This document shows positions 1 to 11,953 of a stretch of DNA of 64,000 nucleotides, piece by piece. The stretch comes from Tausonia pullulans. Taxonomy: Eukaryota > Basidiomycota > Tremellomycetes > Cystofilobasidiales > Mrakiaceae. The first letter of the stretch is position 1; the number at the start of each line of letters is the position of its first letter. Made by a program: the position numbers and the translations under genes. The stretch lies in contig OX637630.1 in the NCBI GenBank assembly GCA_951802195.1, forward strand, positions 124,001-188,000, in the 5' to 3' direction. The notes below the pieces were generated by a model. That model was given only the letters and a program-made list of their open reading frames with translations, was not told the origin of the DNA and searched no databases.

Positions 1-906
1 CTTCCCCAGCGGGATCAGCGCCATCCTCCCCTGTGACAGCCATAAGGCCACTTGGGAGAACGCTAGCTTCGCCTGTGTGCGAGGGGGGAGATACTGCCGA
101 CTCCTCTTCGACGTCCATCGCTGAGTCCGCGGCCGCTTCCGTCGTGAATGTCTCCTCTGCCGTCGTCGCCTCAGTAGTAGTCGCCGCCTCCGCCTCCCCA
201 GCTGGGGGTTCCGACCCCTCCCCTCCCCCCGTCCCAACCGAAGGCGAAGGCGCCGCCGTCGGCATGTTCGATGACGGCGCTTGCGACGCCGATGCGCTCA
301 ACGCCGCACCAGCCGACGTCCCCCGGGCGTTGACCACTCCGAGCGCCGAGGCGGGCTTGGAGGGGAGGACGAGGGTGGGGGTGGTGTTGTTCTCAAGGCC
401 AGCGGGATCATCGTCTGAGTCGTCGTCACTAAACTCCTGTGAGACGAATGCAAGGGCTGAGACGCGTTAGACAGAAGGACGCGACGCGACGCTAGAAGGG
501 GGGGTTGAGGCTCGCCTGCTTCTTCTCGCCCTTGACCCATTTAAGGACCTGCATGGATGTATCAGCCAAGCTCGCCCCAGCTATTGAGGGACACAGCGGT
601 AAATACCTTGTACTTGGAGGACGGTGGGAGGCCTTGACGAGTTGAACGATTCGCATCAGCGCGCGCGACTCAAGCCCGCACGCATCCAAGAGAGACTCAC
701 TGCCTCCGTTTGGAATCGAAGGGGTAACCCACTCCTGGGTCCACGTTGCCGAGGGAGCGACGAGGGCGCGGGTGTCTCAAAGAGTCGAGCTGTCAGGGTT
801 GGGTGTACAACGCGCGCAAGGTGAGAAGAAGGGGCGACAGACAGGTCGAGTGGGCGTCCTCGGTGACGAAGCGGCCGCCGACGCGGCGGATGTTGGGATG
901 GGCCAT
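1..906 (-). CDS. BCL7-like chromatin-remodelling protein, 3' end beyond window
   Basis: Four exons are visible on the minus strand. The ATG at 906 opens MAHPNIRRVGGRFVTEDAH. The next exons carry TWTQEWVTPS and then SKYKVLKWVKGEKK, followed by an acidic EFSDDDSDDDP stretch and a long Ala/Thr/Glu-rich tail that runs off the left edge. The spacing of a Trp-x-x-Trp-Val block and a hydrophobic-x-Lys-Trp-Val block matches the BCL7 N-terminal domain of metazoan SWI/SNF (BAF) subunits. The role in chromatin remodelling is inferred from that family. The last visible intron (437-515) appears to be of GC-AG type, with donor CAG/GCGAGC, branch CTAAC and acceptor CACAG. The junction between exons 1 and 2 is uncertain because the best frame needs a weak GAG acceptor near 771. 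The gene is divergent from its right neighbour across 195 bp. Confidence 0.6.
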
Positions 907-1101
907 GAGGAGGAAAGCGAAAGGATGGATGGATGCTGGTGAGTGAGTGAGAGAACGACACGAGTCAAGCAGCCCTCGCTGTCGTTCTCGCTCGCGTTCG
1001 TCCGCTCTAGTCGAGACCCAACGCACCGGCCCTCGATTCTCCCAACCTCCACCCCTTCCATCGACAGGCGAGAGCAGCTGGGGGCAGCCAGCTACCTCAA
1101 C

Positions 1102-2952
1102 ATGGTTTCCCACCCCGCCGGCGCTGACCCAACGTCCCTCGGTGATGTACGATCAGCCCTACCTCCATCTCCAGGCTCCCCCGGGTACCTCGAGAACCGC
1201 TTCCGCCAGGTTTCCGCCCAGGCCCAGACGCAACTCTACCTCCCCCTTTTCGTCTCGCTCCTTTCGTGTCTCATCGTCGGCGACAACCACCTCGTCGTCC
1301 GAACGGGCCTGGCAGAGGAGGCGACGGCGAGCGCTCACGTCCAGCAGGTGCGACGCGCGGCCGCTCTCGGCGCGTCCTTGTTCGTCGTCTCGCTGACGCT
1401 GTCTCCTCCCAGATGGCCTCCAGTGTCTTTGGAAAACATACGAAGCACGTCGCCCTCACATCTGATCACACCGAGCAAGACCTTCAGAACCTCCTCGCGA
1501 TCAGACCGGCGGAAGACGCGTCGGCCCCGCCGCCGCCGACACCTTCGTATCACTTCCACCATCGGGGCCAGGGCCAGCCTGCGGCTCCTTCGTCATTGGC
1601 GTCGGCATCAGTGGGGGCGGAGTATGCATACCCGTTCCGAGGGTCGTCGGGCATGTCGTTGGACCGCAAACCTTCGTCGTCGACTATGGCGTCCGCCTCC
1701 ACCGGCTCATCGCGCGCTCGTCCTTCGTCCTTGTCATCATCGGACCCGGCCGCCTCGTCTTCCCTCCGTCCTCTTCGACCGCAGTCGCATCTCTATCCAC
1801 CACCGTCCATTGCCGAAGACGAGCCGTCGACTAATCCTACGATACCACTCTATGAAGCAGCGACATCCGAGCAGCGGCCCTCGATGTACATCCCCTCCGT
1901 TGTCGTTCTCTCTGGGCTCGAGCGTGCGAGTCATCTTGTCCTGCTGCGACTCGCCGAGGTCCTCCGAAGCAGACAGGTTGAGCTCGACGACGGTGGCGAG
2001 AATGATGAGGATGAGGACGAAGACAAGCAGGAACAGCGATACACGCCACTGCAGAAGCAGAACTCGGCTGGGTCGGCGGACCTCACGGAGGATGAGTTCG
2101 GCGGGGTGATGCGGCGATCACGGGCTGCTGTGGCTAAGAATTTTCGGCGAGAAGGAGGAGAGCAAGGCCGTGGAGGAAGCCGCAGTGCGACCGGGGCCGG
2201 AGGTGCTGCGCGAGGGAGGAGGTCCATCTGGAACTTGCCGAAGGGGTTCCTTCTCGTTTGGATGCTCCCGGACGGAGAGAGGGTCAGCGAGTGGTTTGTG
2301 AGTGACTAAAAGCTCTCTTTTCTTTACTCACATGGACTCACACCGTTCTATCTCAATCCCCCAGCTCGACCTCTTCTCCCTCTCCTGCCTCATGCGCAAC
2401 GTCCCCCCCATCGTCCCTCTCCCCCCTCCCACATCCTCTTCCTCCTCCACAACTAAACTCACCGCCCTCATCACTCCCACCGAGATCGCCCATCTCCGCG
2501 CCCTTACCCTCCTTGTCCCGCTCTCGCCCAAACTCAAAGCCTACGTCGCCGATCTCTCTTCCGCGCTTCTACATCACCCTCATTTAACGTCGCGTCTTAC
2601 ACCTCGATCGAGGAACGACACGCTGGACTTTGTGAGAATCGCGAGGGTGCTGTTCCGGCCTTTTGCTGCTGAAGGGGAGGACGGGAAGGGAGCGTCGCTG
2701 TATGCGAGCCCCGTGGACGTCGTGAGGATGTGGCGGAATGTCGTGCGCCATCGGGTTAGGCTGAGGGCAAGGGGCGAGGAGATGCTCAGGGTCGTGAAGG
2801 TCGATGCTGGCGGTGCTTCTGGCAGGAAGGAAGAGGAGGGAGAAAAGGAGGAAGAAGAGGAGGATGACAACGACGACGATGACGAGAGGAGCGACATATG
2901 GAGACAGAACGAGGTTGACCGAATCCTCGCTGAGATTTGCATGGCCGTGTGA
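1102..2952 (+). CDS. Fungal magnesium-chelatase-like (AAA+ related) protein
   Basis: Three exons, 1102-1347, 1413-2297 and 2365-2952, join in phase and give about 458 residues. The N-terminus has a hydrophobic segment ending in LLSCLIVGDNHLVVRTG. The middle has MYIPSVVVLSGLERAS, and the C-terminal third has VPLSPKLKAYVADLSSALLHHP. These blocks occur in order in a fungal family annotated as magnesium-chelatase-like. Fungi make no chlorophyll, so the substrate is unknown and the name refers only to fold similarity. I see no clear Walker A loop. Low-complexity Ser/Pro, acidic and Arg/Gly stretches separate the blocks, and an acidic Asp/Glu run precedes the C-terminal helix. Family assignment is from remembered consensus; biochemical function is not known to me. 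Confidence 0.72.
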
Positions 2953-3270
2953 GGCAAGGTGGAGGTCGTATATTGTCCTGCATTATCTCTCTGCCCATCA
3001 TCTTTTGCGCCTTCAGGTGGCAGTGTGCGTGCGTGACGACTGTGCCTGATTGGCTTTTTTGTTCTTCTCTTTACGACGGACTAGACCAGTTTTTAACGAA
3101 TGCGATGCCACGTCCATATGAATGAAGTGGGATCGGCCTCAGCCGGAGAAAGAAAGAGGAAGAGCACCGGCAATCACGAGCCCGGCGGACCGCCTGTCCG
3201 CGCAACCTCGCCCCGTCTCGGCTCAACACGATTATTCCCTCTAACTCCATCCTTTCCCCTCCCAACGATC

Positions 3271-4735
3271 ATGATCTCCCTCCGCGCTCTTACCCGCAAC
3301 GCCCCTAGCCTCACCACCGCCCGCCTCTTCCGGCCCATGTCCTCCTCCGCCGAGCCCACAATTCTCTCGACGCGGTCCGCCTCTGGCAAGGTTGCCCTCC
3401 TGACGCTCAACCGGCCCAAGGGCCTCAACGCGCTCAACTCGGAGCTCATGGCGAGGCTGAACGATGAACTCGAAGCTATTGAAAAGGAGGACGCTGTCGG
3501 GGCTGTGGTTGTTGCGGGGGCAGGAGGGAGGGCGTTCGCTGGTGAGTCGAGGGGATGGGAGGTGTTCGTCATCGCTCGCTGTGGAGAGACTGGGGGAAGG
3601 GGGGTGCTGAGTAACGACGACGTTTTGGGTCACTTTCAGCCGGAGCGGACATCAAGGAGATGCAGAATAAGACATGTGAGTCTGTGCGCGGCATCGCATT
3701 GAGAGGAGAGGTGAAGAACCGGATAGCCGATGCTAACCGTTAGCGTGCACGCCCAAGTCGCCGAGTGCTACAGCCAGGATTTCCTTCGCTCTTGGACGAA
3801 GATCAACGAGTTCCGCAAGCCGCTCATTGGCGCTGTTAACGGGTACTGCGTGGGTCTGCCGTGCCTTGTCGAATGCGTCCGAGTCGAGTTCCCTCGACTG
3901 ACAGGCACTTGGTATTTCCTAGCTCGGCGGAGGATGCGAGCTCGCGATGATGTACGTGTTCCATAAATTTTGAAGTATATGCAGTCTGAGATGGGTGCTG
4001 ACGATACTGGAGGGTTCATTGACAGGCTTGACATTCTCTACGCATCGCCGAGCGCCATGGTGCGATCTCGCCACGGCCATCGTGAGTCGCCGCCCTCTTT
4101 ACTGATCAACTCCGCATTTCATCTCCAGTTTGGTCAGCCTGAGATCAACCTCGGCATCATCCCCGGCGGTGGAGGGACCCAGCGGTCGGTCCATCTTTCT
4201 GCACTCCTCCTTTCGTCCTTTCGCTGACTTCTTCTTCAGCCTCATTCGCGCCATCGGCACCTCCCGCGCAATGGAATACATCCTTACAGGCCGTCAGTTC
4301 TCCGCCGCCGACGCTGCCTCGTGGGGCCTCGTCTCGCGCGTCGTCCCGGATGAGGAGGGTCAGGCAAAGGGCGAGGGCGTCCTCGCAGAAGCGATGAAGG
4401 TCGCCGAGGAGATTGCGGGGAAAGGGAGGTTGAGCGTGCTGGCGGCCAAGGAGGCAATTAAGATGGGTGAGTCAAGCTGATGGAAGATATACAAGGGAGG
4501 AGAGTGCTGATGTTGAAGTCTCGGGTGGCAGCCGAGGAGACGAGCCTCAGTAATGGACTCGTATACGAGAGGAGGCTCTTCCAGTCACTCTTTGCGACGA
4601 AGGACCAGAAAGAGGGTGAGTAATCATCCCTGTCTCATCTGCTGTCCAACTGGCATCAGATTCACTGATGGCTGCGGTCCTCCAGGAATGACCGCGTTTG
4701 TCGAGAAGCGCGCGGCCAAGTTTACCAACGAGTGA
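3271..4735 (+). CDS. Enoyl-CoA hydratase, probably mitochondrial (short chain)
   Basis: Nine exons; the first three are 3271-3541, 3640-3675 and 3758-about 3850. Spliced, they give a crotonase-fold protein of about 290 residues that hydrates 2-trans-enoyl-CoA in beta-oxidation or branched-chain amino-acid breakdown. The N-terminus MISLRALTRNAPSLTTARLF is Arg- and Ser-rich with almost no acid, as in a mitochondrial presequence. Visible blocks are LNRPKGLNALN (CoA binding), AGADIKEM, GAVNGYCLGGGCELAMM and FGQPEINLGIIPGGGGTQR. The Glu of GGGCELA and the Glu of GQPEINLG are the two catalytic glutamates of the family. C-terminal FATKDQKEGMTAFVEKR is the usual crotonase ending. Exon 3 uses the AAG acceptor at 3757 rather than the TAG a few bases upstream, because only that keeps the frame. 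Confidence 0.93.
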
Positions 4736-5048
4736 TGGGTCTCTCGTGGCACGATGCATGATTATTTTCACGACCCCCTATCCCCTTGACTCGATTTGCT
4801 TTTCGCTTATGAATATCCACGGCGTCGTTAAGGGAGAGACCGCTGTCACGCCGCGTCGACGCGACTTGATCGAAGATCGAAATCAGCCGCGAGAACACGC
4901 GTGTTTGTTGCTCGACCCTTCCCTTCTCTCCTCCTCCTCCCAACTACCATCCCCGCACCACCACCACCGACCTAACACGCTTCCATCCGGCCCCAAGGCC
5001 GCTCCTCAAGGCCGTTTCAGGATCTCGTCAACGTCAGTCAAGCCCAAT

Positions 5049-8000
5049 ATGTTTACAAAAGCCCCTCGGTTCCAGCCGGAGAAGGTCAGCCCCGCCTCCT
5101 CCCTCCTCTCCCTTTGAACCCCGAAACCAACCTGTCGACTTCCGCCTTCATCAGCCATCCATCGCTCCAGGACCGGGAGCCTACAATCCCAAAGATGTCA
5201 CGTCCGAGGCTTACTCGCGAGGTGGCTTCCTCGAGCGGACGGAACGGTTTCGAGAGACAAAGGTCGACCCAGGTGAGCGGGCATCTCAAGCCCTCCGCTG
5301 TCGGCTTTGTACAGAGGGCTGAGGGAGAACATCCACCCTTGGCCCAGTCCCTGCGGCTCCGCTGCAGACTTCCTCGACATACGGGGGGAACTCTCAGGCA
5401 GCTCCCCTCACCACGTCGGCGACGGCGGACAAGCGCGTCAAGCGGACCGCGTCCGAGGTGCTTTCGAAGAAGGAGGTCAGTTGGTGCCGTCATGCTGGTC
5501 GCAGACTCATTCACTAACAAGCTGGAGAAGCAGAACGAGGGCCTCATCGAGCGCAACTCAAAGCTGGAAATCAAGCTTGCCAAGACGCAGGACCGGCTTG
5601 CTGAGGCCGTCAAGGATCGGTCGAGGATGGAGAGCGAGGCGGACGTTTTGAAGCGGGAGTTCCGTGAGTGCCCATGTTTTGTTGCGAGCTTATCTCCACA
5701 GCACGGAGCTGATCGGGTAAGAAGGAAATGTCAGGGCATCGCGAGGCTGCATTCAGGTCCCAGGTACGACGAAGATTGATCTTCGCCCCATTCTAGACGC
5801 TGACAGTCCTCACTCTCTCTGTCAGCTGGAGCAATCTGAAGTGACGATTAAGAAGCTCTCAAAGAAGTCCGTCAAGGAGGACTCTCTCGAGGCGCGTCTA
5901 GAGGAGCTCCGGACGATGCACAAGGAGTCCAAGGCGAAGGTTAGTGGCCACAAGTCAGCTAGATACCCGCTGCTTCATTGACAAGCCAAGTATTGATGTC
6001 TCCTCAGAGAGACGTGGAGATTGATCGTCTCCGCTCCGAGCTAGCCAACACAGACAGGACGGCTGCCGCCCTCGCCCAAGCCCAGCAAGACCTCACTGCC
6101 GCCCGCACCTCCCACACAGACGCCCTCGCATCGCGAGACCGCGAGCTCGCCCTTGTCCGTGAGGAGCTTGCCATGGTCGTTGCGCGGACAGCCGAGTCGC
6201 AAATCGACTCGGAGCGGCGCTGGGTCGTGAAGGAGGTTGCCTGGCAGGAGGAGCGGGCGCTTCTGTCTCGAGCTGGAGAGACAAGCGGGAATGAGAAAAC
6301 AACGCTGGAGGAGGCGCTAAAGGGATCTAAGGCAGCGCTCGAGGAGATGACGGCGCTTGTTGAGTCCCTTCAGTTGGAGGATAGCTCGAAAAAGGGCCGG
6401 GAGTCGAGTCTCCGGAGCCGGGTCGATCAGCTTGAGGAGGTGGTGAAGGATGTCAGCGAGCTGTACACGCAGCTGCACGCATCGAGCGTTCCGGCAGCCG
6501 TGCATCAGCGCGCAGTGGCCGAGCTCGCGGACGCTCGATGGCAACTGGACCGTCTCGGTGCAGCGGTGGCGGAGAAGGATGGCTCTCTTCAAGTCCTAGC
6601 GGAGGAGGCGTCGGACATGGCCTTCGTCTTCGAGGGACTCCGAGCGCTCCTCAAGAACACCGAGGAGTCCGAGAACGCATCGCGGGAACTCCTCCAAACG
6701 CTGATTGGCGTCGACTCTCTCCCTTCCCCACCACCCGAACCCCTTGTCACCCCTTCCGATGTCGACCTCTTCAACATCCCCTCGAAAGCCGAGCTCTCAG
6801 TCCAACTCTGCATCTCCTCCCTCCTACTCTCGCATTCCGTCTATCTCTTATCCGCAGCCGATCACGCCCGTGCCGGCGTTATCGCCGACCGCTCAGCTGC
6901 ACTCGATGAGGCCAACGCTGCCTCTCAAGCTCAACTCGCTGCCGAGTCGGCTCTGGCGACCCTTCAGCAGCAGCTCAACTTAACCTCCGCCGATCTCGCC
7001 TCCCTCGAGCGCGATCTTGCCTCCGCTCGTGAGCGGGAATTCGGCTTCGAGAAGTCGAAGGAGGAGCTGCGTGCGCTCCAAGAGGCTCGAGATGGGTGGG
7101 AACGATCACGCGCGACAGCAGCGACGGAGTGGAAGCGGGAGAGGAAGCGACTTGTTGGAGAGCTGGCGGAGGAGAGGGAGAAGCTCAAACGGTTGGCGCA
7201 TTCGGCGGCGCAGAGCCAGCTTGCGAACGGAGCGCTCAAGGCGGAATTGGAGCTGTGAGCTTGGAAGATGGGCTCTCTTGATTGCCAACGGCTGAGGCTG
7301 ATGTTGATCTTAACGATATAGGTCACAGAGGGAGCTCGCCGACGCGCGCGACTACGAGTCAGCGTATCTGCAGAAGGTCGAGGAGAACGAGATGCTTTTT
7401 GGACTGAATGAGTAGGTTCCCTCGGCGAGGTGCAATGATGTACCTTATTTACTGACCTCTTCATTTCTCTCTAGACTTGCCGAGGAAGATGCACGACAGA
7501 TTGCCGACTTCAACTCGGAGATTATCAGCCAAGCGAATCCCGATCAGCGGATCGTCTATGTTACTCGCGTACGAGCAGAAGTAAGTCACGAGCAAGCTCT
7601 TTCTAAAGAAGTGATGCTGATTCTCGATGACAGCTTGTGGAGACGAAACGAGAGCTTCTATCACGAACGCTAGCCCTTAACCGCGTCTCGAACGACTGCG
7701 AGAATCTCCGTCGTCCGTCCACCTACCTATGCCCTCCTCTATCAAGAGTTCTTTGACTAATGACCTTGCTTTTGACAGTTGAGCTAGATGCTTATCGATC
7801 GAGCGACCTCTCCTCCAAGCCCTCGACCAAACTACTTCGGGTCTCGCGCCAGCCGCCGACAAGCGGAGGCGTCGGCTCGCTTCGCGCCTCCTCAGCCTCG
7901 ACGCGGTCGCACAGCTCTACATCAGGCCAGAGCCAATCCTTGCGGCCGGAGAGAGATTATATATCAACTCCTCTGATGGTTGGAGGTAGTCAAGGAAGAG

Positions 8001-8074
8001 GGGGAGGACGCGTCTCACCTCAGGCCGACCGAGATGATGGGACGAAGGAGCTTAGTCTGGAGGACCTCGTCTAG
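5049..8074 (+). CDS. RHAMM/HMMR-like coiled-coil protein
   Basis: At least nine exons encode a long coiled-coil protein. The short first exon gives MFTKAPRFQPEK; the next gives PSIAPGPGAYNPKDVTSEAY and GGFLERTERFRE. A PGPGAYxP motif after an F-x-KAPRF start is the signature of the N-terminal domain of hyaluronan-mediated motility receptor, a spindle and centrosome microtubule protein in animals. The middle (about 5520-7650) is almost unbroken heptad-rich Leu/Glu/Arg sequence. Near the end, NPDQRIVYVTRVRAELVETK resembles the conserved HMMR C-terminal block with its N-P-x-Q-K-I core. The Ser/Arg-rich tail ends ELSLEDLV. A role at microtubules or the spindle pole is inferred from the family. The ATG at 5049 was chosen because it starts the conserved motif directly. 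Confidence 0.72.
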
Positions 8075-9204
8075 CAGTTGTCCTACTTATCTCTACAGCA
8101 GCGTGTTTTATTTTGTAAATAGTATCTGACGACCTTATGAGCCTTTCTCCGAGCCTGATCTTGCCGTATATGGCAAGCGGTCCCTGGGGTGATTGTCGTG
8201 GCAGCTGAGACTGTAATAGTCAGTGAGATCTCTCAGCTGAGGTCTCATGCGTCTGTGGGGCCGTTCTACAAGCAAATTCCGCTTTCATTTGCACGGGCAC
8301 TGTCCCCATTAGCTATGGCGATGCCAGAAACAAACAGATGGCATTGGGAGGTAATGATAGACTTATCGCGCAGACCAGCGTGACCGCGCAGATTTGGGAG
8401 TGGGCGACCGTAGCTCGTCGTAGCTCGTGAGGCTAGCTACGAACTAACACGCCACGATATATGACTTACCTAGAAACTCATCCCGAAATACATCCCAAGA
8501 CTCCGCCCGCTGCTGCCGGGCCACACGACAAGAGGAACCCCACGGATCCGCCGATCACGGCGCGCTCGACTGCGCGTACGATGCAAAGTCAAGCCGAGAA
8601 AATATCCATCTTGGGTGTACACCTCCTTGGGCAACTTAGCCGGTGAGAGCTCTCTTTTCATCCGTAAAACCCCTTAATCTGTTTTGAAGGTCCGTGAGGA
8701 GGCTTGTGGCCAAAAGGGGATCGGCGAAAGTGCAGCAGCAGTCGGCACGCGCCGTCGCCCGCCTTCCTCGCTCGTTTGCCTTCAGCCGCCACCTTCGCCC
8801 CAGCCACTGCCTGCTTCTCCAGCGACTCACGACATTAGTCCTCAGAGACTCGATCTCGTAGCGCCTCTCGCCCGCCTATTGGCCTGTCCTTCCAGGTCCC
8901 ATCCCCTGGTCCGCCCCTCTCGGTCCCGTCGCGTCTGGTCCCCGACTGCTCGTCGCTCGTTCCTCCGCCTTCCACCAGCGACGGCCGGCGTCACTCTCGC
9001 TCTGTGAGTCTAGGTACTCTGCCGCTCTTGTACCTGTTATGGGTCTGACTCGTCGCTTGTAAAAGCGACTGAGCTTCTAACCTCAGCACCCAGGCCACTC
9101 GCGACTACGCGTACCGCCCTCGTCTCCTCCACCAACCTCGGCGACTCGACTTCGCCCACCTTCGCAACTTCTCCTACTCCTTCCACCAGTCTATCTTCGC
9201 CGCT
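8075..9204. other. Intergenic region between HMMR-like and GT69 genes
   Basis: About 1.1 kb with no convincing coding sequence. A compact imperfect repeat of GTAGCTCGT and its inversion lies at 8408-8440. The last 500 bp before the GT69 start is pyrimidine-rich and probably includes its promoter and 5' UTR, possibly with a leader intron. No tRNA or other RNA gene was recognised. Confidence 0.5.
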
Positions 9205-11497
9205 ATGGCGCACGGCAGCAGCAGCAACCGCTACCAGCTTATCCCGCTCCAGGCGTTCCCTTCGCTTCCCAAGTTCACCGCCCGCAAGAAGCATCACTCG
9301 ATCCCCCGCTGGCTGTACATCACCGCTCTCCTTGTGCCCGTGGTCGTCATCGGCTGGATCCTTTACAAGCTCGCAATCGTCACGAACGCGTTCCGGACGT
9401 ATGAGGCGAACCCGCCGGTGTTTGCGGAGCCGTTCCGCGGCAAGGGCATCGACGCCGAGCCCCGCGCGCCCGAGTTCCCTCCATGGGTGGTCACGGACTG
9501 GTCCAGCGTCGAGGCGACGGCTTGGAATGTCCGCAAGGAGCTCAACAATCGATTCCATGAGATGGGTCTCCCCGTGAGTCTGAGCCGTTCTTTTTGCGAC
9601 GGGGCGAATGATGAGGAGGCTGTGGGAAGTCGAGCCACCGAAACAGCCGAAGGGGTGTCACGCTTGACGGCGACGCCCGGCGAAGTCACGTCTTGCGCCG
9701 GTCGACTTGCTTCGAGTCAGTGCTGACAGCGTCTTCGTGCTCTTCTCAGGACTCCAGTGTCGGCTGCGAGCCCATCGTATCCAACCTCGGCATCGACCCG
9801 TCGCTCCTCCAGCAGCGATACTCACACCTCCTCGCCGGAGGCGAGCCGTCACCTTACGTGTCAGACCCTCAGGGCTTCTTTTTCGCCCTCAACCTTTTCA
9901 ACGCCAAGGCCGTCATCCCCCACCTCTTCAACACGCTCCTCTCCATTTCGACCCTCCTTGGGCCATCGAATGTGCACATCTCCATCTTTGAGAATGGCTC
10001 ATGGGATGAGACGAAGGACGCCATGGCGCACTTTGCTCGGGCCTTGACGGCGCTCGGTCAGTCGACTCGCCTCGGCCGGCCTTGCTTGGCGTGTGGCGGA
10101 CACACAAGATTGACAATTCCAGCTGTTCCTTCCTCCAGGCGTCGCCCACACATTCCGCATTGACGACCACGCCACCGACTGGGCGCACGTCGACCGAATC
10201 GAGCAGCTCGCTATTTACCGGAACGTTGCGCTCGAGCCGATCCTCGAATACTCGCCCGACAAGCCGCCCATCTTCCTTTCTTCTCGCGTCGACAACATGA
10301 CGGCGCACCCGAAGCTCCCGACGGACCTCCTCTTCGTCAACGACATCTTTTTGTGCCCGACGGACATTCTCGAGCTTCTCCATCAGCGGCGGTTTCAAAG
10401 CGCGAGTGCGTCGTGCGGCCTCGACTGGCGGGAGGCACCTCACGGCTCGATGTGGGGTTGGCTCAAAGGATGGCTGAGTAAGAACTACCGCTTTTACGAC
10501 AGTGAGTCTTTCTATTATATGCCTTTTTCTTGCAGCCCTCCCTTGACGACCAATTGACATTCATCCCTCGCTCTTCGCCTGTCAGACTGGGTCACCCGCT
10601 CCATGGAGGGTGAGTAGCTCTCTCCTTGTTTCTCGTCGCCCCCAGTAGCCACTCTCTGACGACCTTCACCCCAGGCTTCCCTCTTCGGCCACGCGTCGAC
10701 ATGTTCGGTGAGCTCCGTGACGGCGTCCGCGAGCTTTTCCACTGGGACGTCGACACGACATATCTTGTCCGATGGCGGGCTGCGCTCCCGCTCCCCGTAT
10801 ATTCGTGCTGGAACGGCATCATCGCGCTCAAAGCCCGGCCCTTCCTCCCGACGACTGTCCCCGGCGGCCACGGCTTTGCCTTCCGCAACGGCAACGCGGC
10901 CACGGGCGAGTGCGCCGCTTCGGAGTGTAAGCTCATCGCGCGCGACTTTTGGGGCATCGGCGAGAAGAAGTGGGTCCTCGTTCCAAGGGTCGCTGTCACG
11001 TACGATGAGGAGGCGTACCCAAGCGAGTACCTCGAGAAGCGTGTGAGGAGGGGAGGCGTCCGTGGGATGCTCGACGATATTGAGGCGAAGAAGTTCCGGC
11101 ATGCGCCGAGCACGGCGATGGAGCTCGAGGAGAAGATCAATTGGGATCTCGTCAAGGACCCGGAGAGGGTCGTGTGCTTCCCGTTCCATCGGGGAGATCG
11201 GCTTGAGGTTGGTCTCTCTCTCTCATCGGCCCATTCATTCAGCTACTGATGTGTGTCTCCACCCTTTTACAAGATTTGGCCGTGAGTCACAGACGTGATG
11301 AGCTCCTTCTTTGCTTTGCTGATCCTCATTTCCTCCTTTTGCGCTCATTAGCTTCTACACCGTACGTCTGGCAGCTTCGTCCTCCCTCCCGTCCTGCAAT
11401 TCTAACAACCTTTCCTCCGGCCATCCTTCAGGAGGGCTCAAGCGTCAACTCTTCCATTATTTCCGACGTCAAGAAGACGTCACCCCATATACCGTAG
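9205..11497 (+). CDS. GT69-family (CAP59/CMT1-like) alpha-1,3-mannosyltransferase
   Basis: Eight or so exons encode a type II Golgi membrane glycosyltransferase. The start MAHGSSSNRYQLIPL is followed by a single signal-anchor, WLYITALLVPVVVIGWILYK. The lumenal domain carries family blocks in order: GFFFALNLFNAKAVIPHL, HISIFENGSWDETK, LLFVNDIFLCPTDILELL, NWVTRSMEG, PVYSCWNGIIALKARPF, ECAASECKLIARDFW and IWPFYT near the end. These match Cryptococcus CMT1 and CAP59 (glycosyltransferase family 69, alpha-1,3-mannosyl transfer). The acceptor is probably a cell-wall or capsule-like mannan or a glycolipid, which is inference. FVNDIFLC contains the likely metal- and sugar-nucleotide-binding acidic residue. 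The terminal exons are tiny (ATTTGGCC, then CTTCTACACC), placed by frame and family ending. Confidence 0.9.
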
Positions 11498-11953
11498 GAG
11501 GACATCTCGGGTGGTTGGTGATGGCGCGCATCTCTCTCCCGGACGGTGGACTCTCTCCTTTTCCCATTTACCCCAGACCCCACGGACTTCCTCTGTCTTT
11601 TCTTTATTATATAACTGTGGCCTCTTGATGTCATTCGTGGACGCTCACCCCTCGCCCGTCTTTCTTGATTCGTGGCGAGCGCAAGGGACCTGCAATGCTG
11701 TATCGTCACGTACCCCGCCTTGTCTATGATCTCTCATTACAATTCCTCTTTTGAGGATCTGAGCGATGCTCCGCTCCAGTCATATTTTGGAGTGAGAGAC
11801 TAAAGCGAACCAAACGCAAGAATCGCACTCAGCCCCCGCAGGCATCCGAACGGCTGACCTCTTTCTCCCGCCGCAGATCTCCTGGCTCACAATTTTCCAT
11901 GGGGCTCATAGTCCCATCTTTGAAAGGTCTAGACAAGAAGTTTCGCTGTTATT

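Noticed and set aside
33-470. 145-codon plus-strand ORF at the left edge
   Set aside because: It is the antisense shadow of the Ala/Thr-rich BCL7-like exon.
11899-11917. Hairpin ATGGG-GCTCATAGT-CCCAT with a CAU anticodon-like loop about 50 bp left of permuted tRNA copy 1
   Set aside because: It shares GGGCTCATA with the initiator, but neighbouring D and T arms and an acceptor stem are absent on both sides, so it is not a tRNA.
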